From an uncultured Comamonadaceae bacterium (GTDB lineage Bacteria > Pseudomonadota > Gammaproteobacteria > Burkholderiales > Burkholderiaceae): a stretch of 10,128 nucleotides of DNA. Made by a program: the position numbers and the translations under genes. Below are positions 6,814 to 10,128 of the stretch, one piece after another. Each line of letters opens with the position of its first letter. The stretch's first letter is position 1. The notes under the pieces are model-generated. The model was not told the DNA's origin. It made no database searches and was given only the letters and a program-made list of their open reading frames with translations. Location of the stretch: positions 1 to 10,128 of the forward strand of contig CAMLQP010000087.1 in the NCBI GenBank assembly GCA_946482115.1, in the 5' to 3' direction.

Positions 6814-7832
6814 CTGGGGCTGGAGGGGTCAAGATGGTAGCGGGTCACCCGTTCGACCTCGTTCTTCGAACCCAGCACCACGCTCACGCGCTCGTGCAGC
6901 TTGCCGGGCTGGATGTCCAGTATGCGCTGGCGGGCGTTTGTGGCCGCGCCGCCGGCCTGTTCGACCAGCCAGCCCATGGGGTTGGCCTCGTACATCAGGC
7001 GCAGCTTGCCGGCTTTTTCCGGTTCGCGCTTGTCCCAGGGGTACATGAAGATGCCGCCGCGCGTGAGGATGCGGTGCACGTCGGCCACCATGCTGGCGAT
7101 CCAGCGCATGTTGAAGTCCTTGCCGCGAGGGCCTTCCTTGCCGGCCAGGCATTCGTCGATGTAGCGGCGCACCGGGGCATCCCAGTGCCGCATGTTGCTC
7201 ATGTTGATGGCAAATTCCCTGGTGTCCTCGGGGATGCGCACGTTTTCCTGCGTCAGCACGAAGGAGCCCTGTTCGCGGTCGAGCGTGAACATGGCCACGC
7301 CGTCGCCCACGGTCAGCACCAGCGTGGTCTGCGGGCCGTAGATGCAGTAGCCTGCTGCCACCTGCGCGGTGCCGGGCTGCAAGAAGTCGCCGGCCTCCAC
7401 GCCGCGGTCGTCGTCGGGCTTCTTGAGCACGCTGAAGATGGTGCCGATGCTGACGTTGACATCGATGTTGGAGGAGCCGTCGAGCGGGTCGAACAGCAGC
7501 AGGTACTCGCCCTGCGGGTAGCGGTTGGGCACCACGTAGATGCCTTCCATTTCCTCGCTGGCCATGGCGGCCAGGTGGCCGCCCCACTCGTTGGCCTCGA
7601 TCAGCACCTCGTTGGCGATGATGTCGAGCTTCTTCTGCACCTCGCCCTGCACGTTCTCGGTGTTGGCGCTGCCCAGCACGTCGCCCAGGGCGCCCTTGTT
7701 GACGGAGTGGCTGATGCGTTTGCAGGCGCGCGCCACGACTTCGAGCAGCAGGCGCAGCTGCGGCGGGATGCGGCCGTCGACGCGCTGCTGCTCGACCAGG
7801 TAGCGGGAGAGGGAGATGGTCTTGCTGCTCAT
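6810..7832 (-). CDS. fbp: Fructose-1,6-bisphosphatase, class I
   Basis: A 340-residue class I FBPase, the usual length. It hydrolyses fructose-1,6-bisphosphate to fructose-6-phosphate in gluconeogenesis and, in autotrophs, in the Calvin cycle; this single gene without cbb neighbours suggests the former. Metal-site motifs are ASEE (91-94), [13 protein letters not shown] (114-126) and [15 protein letters not shown] (281-295), and the substrate-phosphate region includes NMSNMRHWD (210-218) and [10 protein letters not shown] (258-267). The frame stays open up to 8084, but those extra 84 codons are an Arg/Pro-rich shadow of pepN. ATG at 7832 begins the family-typical [12 protein letters not shown] and has AGGA six bases upstream, inside the last pepN codons. 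The start lies two bases after the pepN stop, so the two genes are almost surely co-transcribed and probably translationally coupled. Confidence 0.97.
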   Translation of the reverse strand: MSSKTISLSRYLVEQQRVDGRIPPQLRLLLEVVARACKRISHSVNKGALGDVLGSANTENVQGEVQKKLDIIANEVLIEANEWGGHLAAMASEEMEGIYVVPNRYPQGEYLLLFDPLDGSSNIDVNVSIGTIFSVLKKPDDDRGVEAGDFLQPGTAQVAAGYCIYGPQTTLVLTVGDGVAMFTLDREQGSFVLTQENVRIPEDTREFAINMSNMRHWDAPVRRYIDECLAGKEGPRGKDFNMRWIASMVADVHRILTRGGIFMYPWDKREPEKAGKLRLMYEANPMGWLVEQAGGAATNARQRILDIQPGKLHERVSVVLGSKNEVERVTRYHLDPSSPS

Positions 7833-7842
7833 GTTCAGTCCT
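7833..7842 (-). promoter_or_regulatory. fbp Shine-Dalgarno site inside the end of pepN
   Basis: The AGGA at 7839-7842 is contributed by the last two sense codons of pepN (CAG GAC) and lies six bases before the fbp ATG. It settles the fbp start against the much longer open frame and implies that ribosomes finishing pepN are delivered to fbp. Confidence 0.75.
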
Positions 7843-10128
7843 GCAGGGCGTGGGTGACGACCTCTCGCACGTCGTTGCTGAGGTCGGGCTTGGCGGCCAC
7901 GCGGGCGATGGCCTCGCGGGCGGCGCTGCGGTAGGGTTCGGCCAGCTTCTTCCAGCGGTCGAGCGCACGCGCGAGGCGGGCGGCCACCTGGGGGTTGAAG
8001 CCGTCGATCTCCATCACGCGTTCGCTCCAGAACACGTAGCCAGCGGCATCGGCGCGGTGGAAGGCTGCCGGGTTGCCCTGGCAATAGGTGGTGATCAGAC
8101 TGCGCGCGCGGTTGGGATTGCGAAGCGAGAAGTCGGGGTGCTTAAGCAGCTGGCGTACCAGGGGCAGGACATCGCCACCACGGTCGGGCGCGCCGGCCTG
8201 CAGCGCGAACCACTTGTCCAGCACCAGCGCCTCGTTCTTGAACAGGGCGTGGAAGCGTTCCAGCGCGGGCCTGGCCAGTGCGTGGCCACTCACCACCAGC
8301 GCCGACAGCGCGTTGAAGCGGTCGGTCATGTTTCCGGCGTCCTTGAAGCGCTGGTAGGCCTTGCCAGGCCACACCACGTCACCGCTGGAGCGGGCCGCGA
8401 TGCACAGGTGGGTGAGGGCCAGGCCGGCCAGGGCACGGCGGCCGCTGCCTTCGCTGTCGGGGCGGTAGGCGCCGGTGTCCTGGTGGGTCTCGAAAGCCCA
8501 GGCCCAGTCGGCCTGCAGCGCCTCGGCCAGCTGGGCGCGCATGACCTCGCGCACCGCATGCACGCGCTGCGGATCGACCTCGGGCAACTGCTCGGCCAGG
8601 TAGGTTTCGGCCGGTAGCGTCAGCACCAGATCCTTGAAGGCGGGGTCCAGATCGGGGTGGCGCAGCACGGCGCGCATGGCTTCGACGAAGGCGCCGTCCA
8701 GCACCTGGGCGGGCACCGGGCCCTCGGCGTGCAGGGCCTTGAGCGCGCGGCGCAGGGCCAGGCGCTGGCCGGCTTCCCAGCGGTTGAAGGCGTCGGTGTC
8801 GTGAGCCAGCAGGGTCAGCAGCTGCTCGTCGGTGTCGGCGGTTTCCAGGATCACGGGCGCGCTGAAACCGCGCAGCAGCGACGGCACGGGCGCGGATTCG
8901 ACACCCTCGAACACCACCTCGGCCTGCGGCTCGCTGAGCACCACGGTGCGGGCGGAGCCGGGCACCTCGCGGCCATCGGCGCCAATCAGGCCCAGCGCCA
9001 CGGGGATGACAAAGGGCAGCTTCTCGGGCTGGCCCGGGGTGGCGGGGCAGCTCTGGCGCAGCGTGAGGGTGTAGCGGCGGGCTTCGGCGTCGTACTGGCC
9101 GCTGGCGTGCACGCGGGGCGTGCCGGCCTGGCTGTACCAGCGCTTGAATTGCGGCAGCAGGCGGGCGAGTTCGCTGGAGGGGTTGGCGTCGGCGATGGCC
9201 TGGGCGAAGTCGTCACAGGTCACGGCCTGGCCGTCGTGGCGCTGGAAATACAGGTCCATGCCGCGGCGGAAGCCCTCGCGTCCGACCAGGGTCTGCTGCA
9301 TGCGCACGACCTCGGCGCCTTTTTCGTACACCGTCACGGTGTAGAAGTTGTTGATCTCGGCATAGCTGTCGGGGCGCACCGGGTGGGCCATGGGGCCGGC
9401 GTCCTCGGGGAACTGGGCAGTGCGCAGCACCCGCACGTCCTCGATGCGCTTGACCGCGCGCGCCGACGGGCTGGCGCACAGGTCCATGCTGAATTCCTGG
9501 TCGCGGAAGACGGTCAGGCCTTCCTTGAGGCTCAGCTGGAACCAGTCGCGGCAGGTGATGCGGTTGCCGGTCCAGTTGTGGAAATACTCGTGGCCCACCA
9601 CCGACTCGATGTTGGCGTAGTCGGCATCGGTCGCGGTGGCGGCGTTGGCCAGCACGTACTTGGTGTTGAAGATATTGAGGCCCTTGTTCTCCATCGCGCC
9701 CATGTTGAAGTCGCTGGTGGCGACGATCATGAAGCGTTCCAGGTCCAGCGGCAGGCCGAAACGGGCCTCGTCCCAGGCGACGGAGGCCATCAGCGAATTC
9801 ATCGCGTGCTCGGTCTTGTCGAGGTCGCCCGCGCGCACGTAGACCTGCAGCAGGTGCTCTTGGCCGCTGCGGGAGACTATCCGCTGCTCGCGGCTGACCA
9901 GCTGGCCGGCCACCAGCGCGAACAGGTAGGCCGGTTTCCTGTGCGGGTCCACCCACTTGGCGAAGTGGCGGCCGTCTTCCAGTTCGCCTTGCTCGACCAG
10001 GTTGCCGTTGGACAGGAGCACGGGGTAGAGCGCCTTGTCGGCCTTGAGCGTGACGGTGAAGGCCGACATCACATCCGGGCGGTCCAGGAAGTAGGTGATG
10101 CGGCGGAAACCCTCGGCCTCGCACTGGG
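7835..10128 (-). CDS. pepN: Aminopeptidase N, M1 family (5' end beyond window)
   Basis: A cytoplasmic zinc aminopeptidase that removes N-terminal residues from peptides during protein turnover. The frame runs unbroken to the right edge, so the true start is not visible. The first visible residues, [18 protein letters not shown], align with E. coli PepN from about Gln119, leaving roughly 118 residues missing; 763 are seen. The exopeptidase motif GAMEN is encoded at 9686-9700. The zinc motif HEYFH begins at 9592, with the third ligand Glu 18 residues further on (HEXXH-X18-E, in SLKEGLT). The transition-state Tyr of [12 protein letters not shown] is at 9326-9328. The domain after the catalytic core and the helical C-terminal superhelix ([18 protein letters not shown] near the end) are complete. 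The gene leads directly into fbp. Confidence 0.97.
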   Translation of the reverse strand, partial: QCEAEGFRRITYFLDRPDVMSAFTVTLKADKALYPVLLSNGNLVEQGELEDGRHFAKWVDPHRKPAYLFALVAGQLVSREQRIVSRSGQEHLLQVYVRAGDLDKTEHAMNSLMASVAWDEARFGLPLDLERFMIVATSDFNMGAMENKGLNIFNTKYVLANAATATDADYANIESVVGHEYFHNWTGNRITCRDWFQLSLKEGLTVFRDQEFSMDLCASPSARAVKRIEDVRVLRTAQFPEDAGPMAHPVRPDSYAEINNFYTVTVYEKGAEVVRMQQTLVGREGFRRGMDLYFQRHDGQAVTCDDFAQAIADANPSSELARLLPQFKRWYSQAGTPRVHASGQYDAEARRYTLTLRQSCPATPGQPEKLPFVIPVALGLIGADGREVPGSARTVVLSEPQAEVVFEGVESAPVPSLLRGFSAPVILETADTDEQLLTLLAHDTDAFNRWEAGQRLALRRALKALHAEGPVPAQVLDGAFVEAMRAVLRHPDLDPAFKDLVLTLPAETYLAEQLPEVDPQRVHAVREVMRAQLAEALQADWAWAFETHQDTGAYRPDSEGSGRRALAGLALTHLCIAARSSGDVVWPGKAYQRFKDAGNMTDRFNALSALVVSGHALARPALERFHALFKNEALVLDKWFALQAGAPDRGGDVLPLVRQLLKHPDFSLRNPNRARSLITTYCQGNPAAFHRADAAGYVFWSERVMEIDGFNPQVAARLARALDRWKKLAEPYRSAAREAIARVAAKPDLSNDVREVVTHALQD

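Noticed and set aside
6801..7934. 377-residue open frame on the + strand opposite fbp
   Set aside because: It is the antisense of a complete FBPase and overlaps the pepN end; no motif is present.
7833..8084. 84-codon N-terminal extension of fbp
   Set aside because: The extension is Arg/Pro-rich shadow of pepN. The family start [12 protein letters not shown] has its own ribosome site.
10070..10072. GTG as the start of pepN
   Set aside because: The same frame continues to the window edge with the conserved PepN sequence [18 protein letters not shown], so this codon is internal.

Overview
The window looks like an ordinary, gene-dense stretch of chromosome from a GC-rich betaproteobacterium. 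The Burkholderiales, and most probably a Comamonadaceae-like organism, fit best. This rests on the high GC, the very short gaps, the Aer-type transducer, the 24-residue insertion in DinB and the pepN-fbp pairing. It is inferred from family resemblance recalled from memory; no 16S gene or database search is available. I see no insertion sequence, integrase, CRISPR array, phage gene or toxin-antitoxin pair.

Layout, left to right. The 3' end of queF (7-cyano-7-deazaguanine reductase, queuosine synthesis) lies on the + strand at 1-182. Everything else is on the - strand, so transcription runs right to left. It begins with pepN (aminopeptidase N, its first ~118 codons beyond the right edge), then fbp (class I fructose-1,6-bisphosphatase, 2 bases after pepN) and a tRNA-Thr(CGU). 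This block is closed by a strong intrinsic terminator at 6654-6688.

A second co-directional run starts just downstream of that terminator: a GAF/HD-GYP cyclic-di-GMP phosphodiesterase-like protein (6588-4921), dinB (DNA polymerase IV), a delta3,5-delta2,4-dienoyl-CoA isomerase of the crotonase family, an acetylpolyamine amidohydrolase of the histone-deacetylase fold, and finally an Aer-like PAS/MCP energy-taxis transducer that meets queF tail to tail. Gaps between the first four are 16, 34 and -4 bases, which suggests one transcript. The 61-base gap before the Aer gene could hold a separate promoter.

Working together: pepN and fbp are housekeeping functions (peptide turnover, gluconeogenesis). 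The HD-GYP and Aer proteins both sense state and affect motility or lifestyle, one through c-di-GMP and one through CheA. The isomerase and deacetylase are small catabolic enzymes joined by an ATGA overlap. No undescribed multi-gene system is evident. The points most worth checking are the long coiled-coil insertion inside the HD-GYP catalytic domain, the coupled isomerase/deacetylase pair, the altered L1-loop residue in the deacetylase, and the placement of dinB behind a c-di-GMP gene with no visible SOS promoter of its own.
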